The notes under the pieces were generated by a model, which was given only the letters and a program-made list of their open reading frames with translations, made no database searches and was not told the origin of the DNA. The translations under genes and the position numbers were made by a program. Positions 51,151 through 59,617 of a stretch of 64,000 nucleotides of DNA are shown here, in pieces. Source of the DNA: Caballeronia sp. SBC1 (lineage in GTDB: Bacteria > Pseudomonadota > Gammaproteobacteria > Burkholderiales > Burkholderiaceae); the NCBI RefSeq assembly GCF_011493005.1, contig NZ_CP049156.1, positions 930,001 through 994,000 on the forward strand, in the 5' to 3' direction. How positions within the stretch are numbered: position 1 is the first letter of the stretch; each line of letters begins with the position of its first letter.

Positions 51151-51516
51151 TCAGCACTTCGGCAGCAAGTGCTCTATATCGAACGTCGACTTGCCGTCGG
51201 GATTTCTACCGGCCGAACTCCGCGCCAGGTTATTCGATGTCCGGCAGGCCCAGTTGTCCGGCTTCTCAAGACTGGGCGTCTGCTTGCTTGACGAAATGTC
51301 GGTGCCGGATGAGGGTACCGGTTCGGATGGCGGCGACGTCCCGACGATAGAGGGCGAGCGATACACATGCACAGGCGCCACAGACAGCGAAACTGGCTTG
51401 TCGTCGGGCGGGGCGACCGGGTCAGTGGCCCGGGCATCTGCCATGAAGCAAAGCGATCCAGCAGCCACGGCTGTCGTCAGCAAGCTGATGCGGACGTTGC
51501 GAGCGAGGTGGTTCAT
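51151..51516 (-). CDS. Hypothetical secreted protein
   Basis: 121-residue protein of unknown function, starting MNHLARNVRISLLTTAVAAG at 51516. A signal peptide is likely, with cleavage near FMADARA-TDPVA. The mature part is Pro/Ser-rich and looks disordered (SEPVPSSGTDISSSKQTP), with two cysteines (WACRTSNNLA and a terminal PKC) that could pair. I recognise no family. It lies at the edge of an AT-rich stretch just beyond tRNA-Ser and is divergent from the beta-barrel gene, so it is probably accessory. Confidence 0.6.
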   Translation of the reverse strand: MNHLARNVRISLLTTAVAAGSLCFMADARATDPVAPPDDKPVSLSVAPVHVYRSPSIVGTSPPSEPVPSSGTDISSSKQTPSLEKPDNWACRTSNNLARSSAGRNPDGKSTFDIEHLLPKC

Positions 51517-51945
51517 GCGTGTACTTCCGTTGTGAGGGTCCGGTGGAATGGCGGTATAGGCTTCGACGGACACATCCGGGCAACGGCGAAGCGTTTCAAG
51601 CAATGAAAATCTCATTTCACTTATTTAGACTAGTTTTATCTTTTCAATCGATAATTAGCTGAATTCGTTTAAGTTAACTCTATAGGCCTGCGGATAACGA
51701 CCGTTGCAAATAAAGAACAAAATAATCGCAACATCCTGCCATCCGGGCGAATTTGAAACAAATTTTTATAAATAATAACGCCAAAAAGGTAATTAGGATC
51801 GTTCTGATTGGTCTTGCATATCTTTGCAATTTAATCTTTCGATTCGTTGCGAGATTCGGGTCAATGTGAATTTATTTTCACAATTGAGCGTGCACGAATG
51901 TGGCAATTAAAGCTGTTTTCCGATCTAAATTTACGTATCAATTCC
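51517..51945. other. AT-rich intergenic region
   Basis: 429 nt with base composition quite unlike the rest of the window; roughly 51600-51840 is mostly A and T. It lies between two divergent envelope-protein genes and must contain their promoters. Such DNA is typical of horizontally gained, silenced regions. I see no gene in it. Confidence 0.65.
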
Positions 51946-52440
51946 ATGTCCAATCTAAAGAAGTTTTTTGCCGCACTGGTTATCGCCCTGACCGGAATTT
52001 CGTGCGCACAAGCAAGCGAGTTCGCAGGCCCCTACGCCGGCTTTAAAGTCGGGGAGAACTGGTCTGACGCGTCTGGCGTCGTCAACGTCAAGTCCCATGC
52101 CACAACGTTCCCCGGCCTGACCGCAGGCTTCGGGTTCGATGTAAAGCAGTTCATGATCGGCGCAGAAGTGTTCGCGGACTTCCACAACGGTTCGACCACC
52201 TACAAGGACGGCGGAGTCGACCTCAAAGTCGGAATGCCATTCAACACGATCATGCCCTACGCTCGCGTTGGTATGACGGGCAGCTGGCCTAATGGGCGGC
52301 TTCACGGAGGCTTGGGCGTTGAATACAAGTTCGCGAAGCAATTCAGCGTGGCCGGTGAATGGACCGCCGATTCAAGTAATCACGAAGGAACCAAACGTAA
52401 TAACAATAGCGTCACGGTTGGGGTGCATTACTATTTCTGA
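51946..52440 (+). CDS. Small outer-membrane beta-barrel protein
   Basis: 164-residue porin-like or OmpW/OmpA-N-like barrel. Start MSNLKKFFAALVIALTGISC at 51946, with the signal peptide cleaved near CAQA-SEFAG. The mature part starts AGPYAGFKVGENWSDASG and alternates hydrophobic and polar residues in about eight strands. It ends SVTVGVHYYF with the C-terminal phenylalanine that the BAM machinery recognises. The type is that of OMP_b-brl proteins. The function is unknown. The AT-rich upstream DNA suggests the gene was acquired. Confidence 0.8.
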   Translation: MSNLKKFFAALVIALTGISCAQASEFAGPYAGFKVGENWSDASGVVNVKSHATTFPGLTAGFGFDVKQFMIGAEVFADFHNGSTTYKDGGVDLKVGMPFNTIMPYARVGMTGSWPNGRLHGGLGVEYKFAKQFSVAGEWTADSSNHEGTKRNNNSVTVGVHYYF

Positions 52441-52464
52441 TTATTTGAATTATTATTCAAATAA
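52441..52464 (+). repeat. Perfect AT-rich inverted repeat after the beta-barrel gene
   Basis: TTATTTGAAT and ATTCAAATAA flank TATT immediately after the stop codon; together with the next hairpin it forms a double 3' structure. Confidence 0.7.
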
Positions 52465-52470
52465 ATGTTA

Positions 52471-52507
52471 AAAATCCCCGGTAGATCATTGATCCGCCGG
52501 GGATTTT
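52471..52507. terminator. Terminator between the barrel and lipoprotein genes
   Basis: AAAATCCCCGG and CCGGGGATTTT form an 11-bp stem, with an inner GATC/GATC helix above a 2x2 internal loop. It has A/T tracts on both sides for two convergent genes. Confidence 0.85.
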
Positions 52508-52529
52508 ATTTGGCTGATACCAATCGAAT

Positions 52530-52880
52530 TCAAGTCGTGCAGCGTGCAATATCGAAGCGCATTTCCGGCTCTGGTAATCCGCCATAATCTGCTGAAGATT
52601 TTTGCACCTTTACCGTTGACCCATATTGCGACGGCGTGAGCGTAACCAGCCATGCGTTCGGGCCAACCAGCAATTCCGAGGCGCTGCCCAGCTTCGACGT
52701 GGACACCGAAGGCAGTTTGTCCTCAAGGCAGTTCAGCACGTCACGGGGCTGGCGGTGCGACGACACGTAGATCACCGGACTCGAAGCGCGAAGCTCAGGA
52801 ACGCTCGCGGAACTACACGCAGCAAGCGCGAGCACGGACGCTAACAAGGCGGTGAACGGGACAACTCGGCGTGAGGGCAT
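52530..52880 (-). CDS. Hypothetical lipoprotein
   Basis: 116-residue protein starting MPSRRVVPFTALLASVLALAAC at 52880, with lipobox LAAC. The mature part (SSHRQPRDVLNCLEDKLPSV, LVGPNAWLVTLTPSQYGSTV, MRFDIARCTT) resembles small Burkholderiaceae lipoproteins of unknown function and has two cysteines that may pair. A TTG two codons upstream is an alternative start; neither has a clear ribosome site. It is convergent with the beta-barrel gene and divergent from map. Confidence 0.72.
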   Translation of the reverse strand: MPSRRVVPFTALLASVLALAACSSASVPELRASSPVIYVSSHRQPRDVLNCLEDKLPSVSTSKLGSASELLVGPNAWLVTLTPSQYGSTVKVQKSSADYGGLPEPEMRFDIARCTT

Positions 52881-53155
52881 AAGCAATGGGCGTCAGTGGA
52901 AACAGGGCAACAAACAGGGCGGCAAACCAGCAACATCAGAACAAAAACAGGCCGCAAAACAGGGGCCAAAACAACCCGCGCAAGCAAACTGGATCAAGCT
53001 GCATCAGAGCCTAATGCATGACGTCGCGCAGTCGCAAGACAATCGAACACGCCATCGAAAAAAGAGCAGAAAAGCGCGCGATGCTATCATCGCCGGCATC
53101 CTGAATTAATGCGTCAGCGATACATCGATATCGCGCGCGGACACACCAACGCTCC

Positions 53156-53938
53156 ATGGCCATTACACTCAAGTCGCCTGCCGACATAGAAAAACTGCGT
53201 ATTTCCGGGCGCTTGGCCGCAGAAGTCCTCGCGATGATCGGCGAGCATGTGCAGCCGGGCATCACGACGGAAGAGCTGGATGCGATCTGCAACCGGTTCA
53301 TCGTCGAAGAACTGAAGGCGATTCCGGCAAACGTGGGCTACATGGGTTTTACCAAGACCATTTGCACGTCGGTCAATCATGTCGTCTGTCACGGTATTCC
53401 CAGCCCCCGTGCGCTGAAGGACGGAGACATCATCAACATCGACGTCGCGATCATCAAGGACGGTTATTTCGGCGATACCAGCCGCATGTACTACGCCGGC
53501 ACGCCGAGCCGTGAGGCCAAACGGCTGTGCGACACGACGTATGAAGCAATGATCGCCGGCATTCGGGCGGTGCGTCCAGGTGCGACGCTGGGCGACGTGG
53601 GTTATGCGATCCAGTCCATCTCAAACCGAGAAGGGTATTCGATCGTGCGCGAGTATTGCGGACACGGCATTGGCCGCGTGTATCACGAGGATCCACAAGT
53701 GCTGCATTACGGACAACCGGGAGCCGGGTTGCGTTTGAAGCCCGGACTGGTTTTCACCATTGAGCCAATGGTCAATGCGGGCCGCGCTGCAACGCAGCAA
53801 TCGCGCGATGGCTGGACCGTGACTACCAAGGACCGGTCGTTGTCGGCGCAATGGGAACATATGGTCGTGGTGACGGAAGACGGCTTCGAATTGCTGACAC
53901 CCTGGCCCGACGGCACAGGCGAATACGCAGCACCCTGA
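53156..53938 (+). CDS. map: Type I methionine aminopeptidase
   Basis: Removes N-terminal methionine from nascent proteins. The 260-residue pita-bread enzyme has VNHVVCHGIPSPRALKDGDIINIDVAIIKDGYFGDTS, read in parts (His and the two Asp metal ligands), then GHGIGRVYHEDPQVLHYG (His), FTIEPMVNAG (Glu) and WTVTTKDRSLSAQWEHMVVVT (Glu). All five metal ligands are kept. There is no rpsB nearby, next to which this group normally has its main map gene, so this may be a second copy. The preceding 275 nt (52881-53155) show no supported gene. Confidence 0.94.
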   Translation: MAITLKSPADIEKLRISGRLAAEVLAMIGEHVQPGITTEELDAICNRFIVEELKAIPANVGYMGFTKTICTSVNHVVCHGIPSPRALKDGDIINIDVAIIKDGYFGDTSRMYYAGTPSREAKRLCDTTYEAMIAGIRAVRPGATLGDVGYAIQSISNREGYSIVREYCGHGIGRVYHEDPQVLHYGQPGAGLRLKPGLVFTIEPMVNAGRAATQQSRDGWTVTTKDRSLSAQWEHMVVVTEDGFELLTPWPDGTGEYAAP

Positions 53939-54121
53939 TGCATGCGAAGCACCATGAAACAAGCGAGATGGTGGGCTGCAAGGCCCACGATAAGGGCACC
54001 TCGCGTATCGATTGCAATAATAATTTGACTCGTTCGCCTGTTCGGTTGAAGCTATTAAATAGACCAAGCCGGCTTAAGAAAGCTTAAGAAGCTTGTGAAA
54101 GCTTGAGAGAAAAACACCCGC

Positions 54122-54652
54122 ATGAGTCCTTCACTAACTGTTCGCAGGATCACCGCGCATCAAGGTGCAGTCCTGCGCGAGCTTCGCACGGCCTCATTGC
54201 GCGAGGCGCCTTACGCGTTCGGTGAGACGCTGGAGGATGCGTTGTCCGCCGACGTCGCAAGCTTCGACGAAACGGCCGACCGCCACGCGAATTCACCTAC
54301 CACTGCGTCGTTTATCCTGTACACCGAAGGTCATCCTGCGGGCTTGGTCGGTGCGTTTATCGATGAAGCGCCAGCACCGCGTGCATTCGTCTACGCGTTG
54401 TGGGTGGCTCCTGCGGTGAGGCATCTGCGCGGTGGCGAGCTGCTCGTGAATGCCGCTACGCAATGGCTCGCGGAGCGGCGTGTGCATGACGTCTTTGCCT
54501 GGGTCGCCGACGAAAATCGCAACGCCATGCGTTTTTACGAGCGCCTGGGCTTTGGTCCTACCGGTGAACGTCGCCGGATTCCAGCGCATCCCGAGGAATA
54601 TGAAACGCTGCTCGTGCGCCGCGTGAGCGATTCCCGTGACCTGAACGTATGA
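54122..54652 (+). CDS. GNAT-family N-acetyltransferase
   Basis: 176-residue acetyl-CoA-dependent acyltransferase. The GNAT core is visible as LTVRRITAHQGAVLRELR at the start and YALWVAPAVRHLRGGELLVNAATQWL (motif A: strand 4, pyrophosphate loop, helix 3). The loop reads RHLRGG where canonical members have QxxGxG/A. HDVFAWVADENRNAMRFYERLGF follows as motif B. Substrate unknown. It starts one base after a poorly conserved leader and stands alone upstream of minC. Confidence 0.87.
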   Translation: MSPSLTVRRITAHQGAVLRELRTASLREAPYAFGETLEDALSADVASFDETADRHANSPTTASFILYTEGHPAGLVGAFIDEAPAPRAFVYALWVAPAVRHLRGGELLVNAATQWLAERRVHDVFAWVADENRNAMRFYERLGFGPTGERRRIPAHPEEYETLLVRRVSDSRDLNV

Positions 54653-54851
54653 CCTGAACATCTGCGTTGCCAGCGTTTGCCGTGGTCGGATTGGTCACGG
54701 CTCGCGTGGTTTGTCTGCTCCGGCTCATCTCGCGGTCCTCTGTCTTGCCTCTCTCGTTTCACATCATGCGGCCCGCGTTCGGGCGGCAATCTGAAATATT
54801 CCGTTTGCTTGCCTCACGCCTGTAAAATACGCAAAATTTTTGGCTTTACCT

Positions 54852-55607
54852 ATGTCGCTCAAAAAAACGCCCTTTTTCGAATTGCGCAGCGGCTCTGTCG
54901 ACACGCTTCTGTTTGTCGTCAAGACTACCGACCTCGACGCGCTGCGAACGGAACTCACGCGGCGCTTCGAAGCGACTCCCGAGTTTTTCGCGAACGATAC
55001 CGTCGCCATCGACGTGCGCCGTCTGGCTGCCGACGAGCGCATATCGATTCGCGATCTCGCGGCGTTGCTCGACAGCGTAAGCATGCGCCCGATCGGTGTA
55101 GTGGCGTCGGGAGACCAGGCATGGGCGGCGGAAAGCGCCCTGCCGTTGCTTGAGGCACGAGACCGGCGCGGTGCACCGAAGCCGTCGGTGGACGCGGGGG
55201 TCGAGAACACTGAGGCGGCCGCTGTGATTGAAGCGGCCGTGGCGCAAATGCCTGCGCCCACGGCGCCGGTGCCGAAGACGACCATCATCGACCGGCCGTT
55301 GCGTTCAGGTCAGCAGGTCTATGCGAAGGGCGATCTGGTCGTGCTGGGGCTGGTGAGCTACGGCGCGGAAGTGATCGCGGAAGGCAACATTCATATCTAT
55401 GCACCGTTGCGCGGCCGGGCGCTCGCGGGCGTGCACGGCAACCTCGACGCGCGCATTTTCTGCACGTGTCTGGAGCCGGAACTGATCTCTATCGCTGGTA
55501 TTTACCGGACGATGGAAACACCGCTCGGCCCGGATGTCCTGGGCAAGCCGGTGCAGATCTGGCTCGACGAAGAAAAACTGATGATCGAACCGCTGCGGCT
55601 GACCTGA
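54852..55607 (+). CDS. minC: Septum site-determining protein MinC
   Basis: FtsZ assembly inhibitor of the Min system, 251 residues from [16 protein letters not shown] at 54852. The N-terminal domain (about 1-105) contains [18 protein letters not shown] and binds FtsZ. A Pro/Ala-rich linker follows. The C-terminal beta-helix domain binds Min[40 protein letters not shown] (in parts) and [21 protein letters not shown], with the conserved RGRALAG turn. minD and minE follow in the standard order. Confidence 0.95.
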   Translation: MSLKKTPFFELRSGSVDTLLFVVKTTDLDALRTELTRRFEATPEFFANDTVAIDVRRLAADERISIRDLAALLDSVSMRPIGVVASGDQAWAAESALPLLEARDRRGAPKPSVDAGVENTEAAAVIEAAVAQMPAPTAPVPKTTIIDRPLRSGQQVYAKGDLVVLGLVSYGAEVIAEGNIHIYAPLRGRALAGVHGNLDARIFCTCLEPELISIAGIYRTMETPLGPDVLGKPVQIWLDEEKLMIEPLRLT

Positions 55608-55703
55608 GAGGCCTGAGACGAATCAGCCAGGCGCGCCTGATGGGGACGGCGCGCTCTCGGACGGGACGCGAGCGGATTTAATTGACGAACACAAGGTACA
55701 GGA

Positions 55704-56519
55704 ATGGCAAAAATCATTGTGGTGACTTCGGGCAAGGGCGGCGTCGGCAAGACGACCACCAGCGCGAGCTTCGCATCGGCCCTCGCGTTGCGCGGGCATA
55801 AAACGGCTGTTATCGACTTCGATGTCGGCCTGCGCAATCTCGATCTCATCATGGGCTGCGAACGCCGCGTGGTGTACGACCTCATCAACGTGATCCAGGG
55901 CGAAGCGAACCTCAACCAGGCGCTGATCAAGGACAAGAAGTGCGAGAACCTGTTCATCCTGCCGGCCTCGCAGACCCGCGATAAAGACGCGCTGACGCAA
56001 GACGGCGTTGAGAAGATCATCAACGACCTGATCGCGATGGACTTCGAATACATCGTCTGCGACTCGCCGGCGGGGATTGAATCGGGCGCGTTGCTGGCCA
56101 TGCACTTCGCCGACGAAGCATTGATCGTGACGAACCCGGAAGTGTCGTCCGTGCGTGACTCGGACCGCATTCTGGGTATTCTTTCGTCGAAGACGAAGCG
56201 CGCGATTGAAGGTAAGGAGCCGATCAAGGAACATCTGCTGATTACGCGCTACAACCCGAAGCGCGTGAGCGAAGGCGAGATGCTCTCGCTGACCGACATC
56301 CAGGAAATCCTGCGGATCGAATTGATCGGCGTGATTCCTGAATCGGAGGCCGTGCTGCATGCGTCCAATCAGGGTCTGCCGGCTGTGTACCTCGATGGCA
56401 CTGACGTAGCTGAAGCCTACAAGGACATCGTTTCGCGCTTTCTCGGCGAAGAAAAGTCCCTGCGCTTCACCGACTATCAGAAGCCAGGTCTGTTGCAACG
56501 CATCTTTGGCAACAAGTAA
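55704..56519 (+). CDS. minD: Septum site-determining ATPase MinD
   Basis: Membrane-cycling ATPase that recruits MinC and is displaced by MinE. The 271 residues show the deviant Walker A TSGKGGVGKTTTSASFA, switch I DFDVGLRNLDLIMGCERRVVYD (in parts), Walker B FEYIVCDSPAGIESGA and a C-terminal amphipathic membrane-targeting helix (LLQRIFGNK). It lies 96 nt after minC and 9 nt before minE. Confidence 0.97.
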   Translation: MAKIIVVTSGKGGVGKTTTSASFASALALRGHKTAVIDFDVGLRNLDLIMGCERRVVYDLINVIQGEANLNQALIKDKKCENLFILPASQTRDKDALTQDGVEKIINDLIAMDFEYIVCDSPAGIESGALLAMHFADEALIVTNPEVSSVRDSDRILGILSSKTKRAIEGKEPIKEHLLITRYNPKRVSEGEMLSLTDIQEILRIELIGVIPESEAVLHASNQGLPAVYLDGTDVAEAYKDIVSRFLGEEKSLRFTDYQKPGLLQRIFGNK

Positions 56520-56528
56520 GGGGACGCA

Positions 56529-56783
56529 ATGTCGATTCTTTCGTTTTTGCTGGGCGAGAAAAAGAAGTCCGCTTCGGTCGCGAAGGAACGCTTGCAGTTG
56601 ATCATCGCGCACGAGCGAGCGGGCGGACATGCCCCCGCCGATTATCTGCCGGCGTTGCAACGAGAACTCGTTGCCGTGATTTCCAAGTACGTAAAGATTT
56701 CGAGCGACGATATCCGGGTAAGTCTGGAACGTCAGGATGATCTCGAAGTACTCGAAGTGAAGATCGAAATTCCATCGGTTTGA
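56529..56783 (+). CDS. minE: Cell division topological specificity factor MinE
   Basis: 84-residue activator of MinD ATPase. The N-terminal membrane/MinD-binding stretch [20 protein letters not shown] leads to [11 protein letters not shown], and the C-terminal topological domain has [19 protein letters not shown] and [11 protein letters not shown]. Normal length. It is last in the minCDE operon and followed by a clear terminator. Confidence 0.96.
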   Translation: MSILSFLLGEKKKSASVAKERLQLIIAHERAGGHAPADYLPALQRELVAVISKYVKISSDDIRVSLERQDDLEVLEVKIEIPSV

Positions 56784-56840
56784 CGGTGGGTAGCGATTTG
56801 AACCAGCGCTGAGGTGTTTCCTTTGCGCGCAGCATCCAGA

Positions 56841-56868
56841 GGCCGGAATCGCTTGATTCCGGCCTTTT
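56841..56868 (+). terminator. Terminator of minCDE
   Basis: GGCCGGAATC and GATTCCGGCC form a 10-bp perfect stem with loop GCTT, followed by TTTT. Confidence 0.9.
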
Positions 56869-57027
56869 CACATAGTGCGCCTGCACCTTTAAGTCGCATA
56901 AGCGACTTACATCAATATTCCGTTGCAGTTTAGCCATTGCCGTTACACGGTCGCTGTCGGCCAAACCGTGTCCTCGCGCATTGAGTGTGTATCGCCGATA
57001 CAAGGCGACCAACTCAAGAGGCCGATC

Positions 57028-57333
57028 ATGAAAATACGTTTGTTCATTGCCCAGGCGGCGATTGTTGTGGCCGGCGTCGCGGCTGTCGCAGGAAGTGCGT
57101 CGGCTGAAGTCATTATCGTGGCGCCGAATGCGCCGCCGCCCGTGCGCGTGGAATCCGTTCCGCCGGCTCGGGTAGGTTATGTGTGGGATAACGGCCACTG
57201 GCGCTGGGAACACGGTCGGTACGTGTGGAATCCGGGGCATTGGCAAGTCGAGCGCGTGGGGTATCACTGGGTGCCGGGGCACTGGGTCGCACGCGGCGGT
57301 GCATGGCGCTGGATGCCTGGACACTGGGCCTGA
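57028..57333 (+). CDS. YXWXXGXW repeat-containing secreted protein
   Basis: 101-residue envelope protein (AAGAGG site before the ATG at 57028). The signal peptide ends AGSASA before EVIIVAPNAPPP. Four copies of the YXWXXGXW repeat follow (YVWDNGHW, YVWNPGHW, YHWVPGHW, WRWMPGHW). These Trp/Gly/His-rich repeats are common in betaproteobacterial secreted proteins of unknown role and could bind surfaces or metals. A small lipoprotein gene follows about 105 nt downstream. Confidence 0.88.
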   Translation: MKIRLFIAQAAIVVAGVAAVAGSASAEVIIVAPNAPPPVRVESVPPARVGYVWDNGHWRWEHGRYVWNPGHWQVERVGYHWVPGHWVARGGAWRWMPGHWA

Positions 57334-57438
57334 AACTCATCAAGGCCCGGCAGCTTAAGCGCTGCGACACCCCGTTAGCTTCACGGGCGGCTGCTTTAAG
57401 CGCCGCCCCATCCGCTGAACCCGTTTCCGGAGTTCCAC

Positions 57439-57552
57439 ATGAAAACCAAACTGTTGATTATCGGCTTGCTCGCAACCTTGCTGGGTGGCTGTATTGTCGT
57501 GCCGGCGCATCCATATGCTTATCATCCGGTGCCGCGCGTGTACGTTTATTAA
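57439..57552 (+). CDS. Very small lipoprotein, 37 residues
   Basis: Begins MKTKLLIIGLLATLLGGC with a perfect lipobox (LGGC, Cys18); GGAG lies 7 nt before the ATG. The mature peptide is only about 20 residues, IVVPAHPYAYHPVPRVYVY, rich in Tyr, Pro, His and Val. It is co-directional with the YXWXXGXW protein gene 105 nt upstream, with no terminator between, so the two may be co-expressed. Function unknown. It is short enough to be missed by length filters. Confidence 0.78.
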   Translation: MKTKLLIIGLLATLLGGCIVVPAHPYAYHPVPRVYVY

Positions 57553-57565
57553 GCTAGCGTGAGCC

Positions 57566-58936
57566 TTATTTGGTGACTGGCTCTTCGTCCTCGACGGGAG
57601 TTTCAGGCACTTCGGGCGATGCCCGGGGCACGGGCAAGGGCAGTGGGGTCATGTAGCGCTCGGCCAACGCTTCGTAAAGCGGCGGCGAGAAGAGGCGCGA
57701 CACCCGGCTCGCAATCAGCGCTGTTGCCATGAGCGAGATCACCAGCGCATGACCGTTGATCATTTCCACCACGATCACGAACGACATGATCGGCGACTGC
57801 GTGACGGCCGCCAGATAACCCACCATGCCGAGCGCAATCAGCATCGACAACTGCATGTGGCTGAAGACCATATGGAGCACGTTGCCGAAGCCGGCGCCAA
57901 TCGATAACGACGGCGCGAAGATGCCGCCCGGAATGCCGGGCAGATACGAGCCAATCATCGAGACCATCTTGAGCAGCGGATACAGCGGCGAGAGCTGCTC
58001 GTGGCCTTCCAGCAGGCCGCGCGCCTCGGCATAACCGCTGCCGAAGGTAGTACCGCCCGACACAACCCCGACCACGGCGATGATCAAACCGCAGAGCGTG
58101 GCGAACACAACCGGACGTGTCGCGTGCATCTCGCGCAGACGTGCCGGAATCCATTTGGACGTATTGAGCAGCAACCAGCAAAACACGCCGCCCGCGATGC
58201 CCGTCACGATGGCCGTGATCAGCACCGCGACCGCCAGCAAGCTGGGGAAATGCGCGCTGACCTCGATGGTGCCGAAATACGTGTAGTTACCGTTCAAGCC
58301 CAGCGCCACGATACCCGCGAGGATGATGCCCGTGATCAGCACGCCGCTCGTACGCGCTTCGAAGCTGCGCGTCAGTTCTTCGATTGCGAACACAATGCCG
58401 GCAAGCGGTGTGTTGAATGCGGCCGATAATCCTGCCGCCGCGCCGGCCAGCACGAGTTGCCGCTCGATGCGGGCGTTTGAGCGGGGAAACAGTCGTCGAA
58501 GGTTGTACATCAGCGCTGCGCCGACCTGGACGGTCGGGCCTTCGCGGCCAATGGTGAAACCACCGAGGATGGCGATAAACGAGATCCCCATCTTCGCGAT
58601 CAGGATGGCTGGTGACAACAACCGGATCCCCAGTCCCGGCGGACTGTGCAACACGGCGATAACCTGTGGAATGCCGCTGCCTTCCGAGCCGCGAAAGAAC
58701 TTTCGCGTGAGCCAGACGGATAACGCGGCCACCGCCGGCGTCAAGATCAGCGGCAACCAGACATGGTCGTGCTGAACGGCACGAAACGCGTTATAGCCCC
58801 AGTCGATGAGCTTCGCGTACAACACGGCGACCAGCCCCACCGCGATTGCGCCAACCCAAAAAATACCGTAGCGGTGCCAGAGGCTGCGCGCACGTCGAAG
58901 AGTAAATCGGGGGAGAGAACGTAACACGCGAATCAT
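57566..58936 (-). CDS. ClC-family chloride channel or H+/Cl- exchanger
   Basis: 456-residue membrane protein with the ClC selectivity motifs in order: GSEGSGIPQV (GSGIP), GGFTIGREGPTVQVG (GxxxGxEGP with the gating glutamate), and LPGIPGGIFAPSLSIGAGFG (GxFxP). The gating glutamate favours gated behaviour or exchange. The C-terminus lacks CBS domains and ends in a Pro/Glu-rich tail (EVPETPVEDEEPVTK). It is convergent with the small lipoprotein gene, 13 nt from its stop. Confidence 0.93.
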   Translation of the reverse strand: MIRVLRSLPRFTLRRARSLWHRYGIFWVGAIAVGLVAVLYAKLIDWGYNAFRAVQHDHVWLPLILTPAVAALSVWLTRKFFRGSEGSGIPQVIAVLHSPPGLGIRLLSPAILIAKMGISFIAILGGFTIGREGPTVQVGAALMYNLRRLFPRSNARIERQLVLAGAAAGLSAAFNTPLAGIVFAIEELTRSFEARTSGVLITGIILAGIVALGLNGNYTYFGTIEVSAHFPSLLAVAVLITAIVTGIAGGVFCWLLLNTSKWIPARLREMHATRPVVFATLCGLIIAVVGVVSGGTTFGSGYAEARGLLEGHEQLSPLYPLLKMVSMIGSYLPGIPGGIFAPSLSIGAGFGNVLHMVFSHMQLSMLIALGMVGYLAAVTQSPIMSFVIVVEMINGHALVISLMATALIASRVSRLFSPPLYEALAERYMTPLPLPVPRASPEVPETPVEDEEPVTK

Positions 58937-59241
58937 GTGCAGTGAGCCATGCGACCGGCTGTCGGCAAAGCGGTGATTATACCGATCTGTCTCAATAATC
59001 GAGCCGATTGGTGCCCGATCGCGCGTTTTGAAAGCGCTTTGAAAAAGAAACGGGGCGCAGCTATGAGCCGGCGCCCCAAAACACTCTCGTCGGGGTGGCG
59101 AGAGCGGAGAGAAGAACGTAATTAATAAGTAATGTCTTGTTCAGGTTTTTGAATGACACGCAAACGTTTCAACGATTGCCCAGGGAGATTGAAAGTTTTA
59201 TCAATTACTGTATTAGGGCGACGTGAAGCGCTTACTGAAGA
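58937..59241. other. Intergenic region upstream of the ClC gene
   Basis: 305 nt with a minus-strand terminator at 59040-59077 and a moderately AT-rich stretch at about 59100-59220. I see no gene. Confidence 0.45.
59040..59077 (-). terminator. Terminator of the small membrane protein gene
   Basis: GGGGCGC and GCGCCCC form a 7-bp stem with a 12-nt loop. On the minus strand it is followed by GTTTCTTTTTC, about 165 nt beyond the stop codon. Confidence 0.65.
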
Positions 59242-59421
59242 TCAGGTTGTCATGACTTCGAAGGCGACTACGGCGGCAATGGCGCCGGCATTTGCAATCA
59301 ACGCCTGCAGCACGATCCCGCGCCAGCTCGTGGTCCGGAAACGCACGGCCAGCATGAGTGCGGTGAATAGCGCGATGGCGATTATCGCAACAACATCAGC
59401 ACTTTGAAGATGAATGCGCAT
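59242..59421 (-). CDS. Small two-helix membrane protein, 59 residues
   Basis: Reads MRIHLQSADVVAIIAIALFT and continues with LMLAVRFRTTSWRGIVLQAL and IANAGAIAAVVAFEVMTT. It has two hydrophobic helices (about 9-27 and 36-56) linked by a short basic loop, so both ends probably lie on the same side of the membrane. GAGG lies 8 nt before the ATG, and a minus-strand terminator follows. I do not recognise the family. The pattern, ribosome site and terminator support a real gene that falls below common length limits. Confidence 0.68.
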   Translation of the reverse strand: MRIHLQSADVVAIIAIALFTALMLAVRFRTTSWRGIVLQALIANAGAIAAVVAFEVMTT

Positions 59422-59617
59422 GACGTAAGCCTCGCGAATGTTCAGTCTTTATTGAGTATAGGCAGCACGTCCCGGTACGCAAGTTGCACAAAAATACGCA
59501 AGAGCCCGGTCGGCGGATTTATCTAATGATCCGATGGGAATTTTCCGGGCGCAGTCCGTACTAACCCGGGTTGGTATTTTCCCGTGCAGGGCAAAGCTTA
59601 TCCACGGAGTTGCATTT

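Noticed and set aside
52852..53109. An 85-codon frame with Lys/Gln-rich sequence before map
   Set aside because: It overlaps the lipoprotein start, has no ribosome site, and its composition reflects a repetitive CAAAAC/GGC tract; not enough to call a gene.
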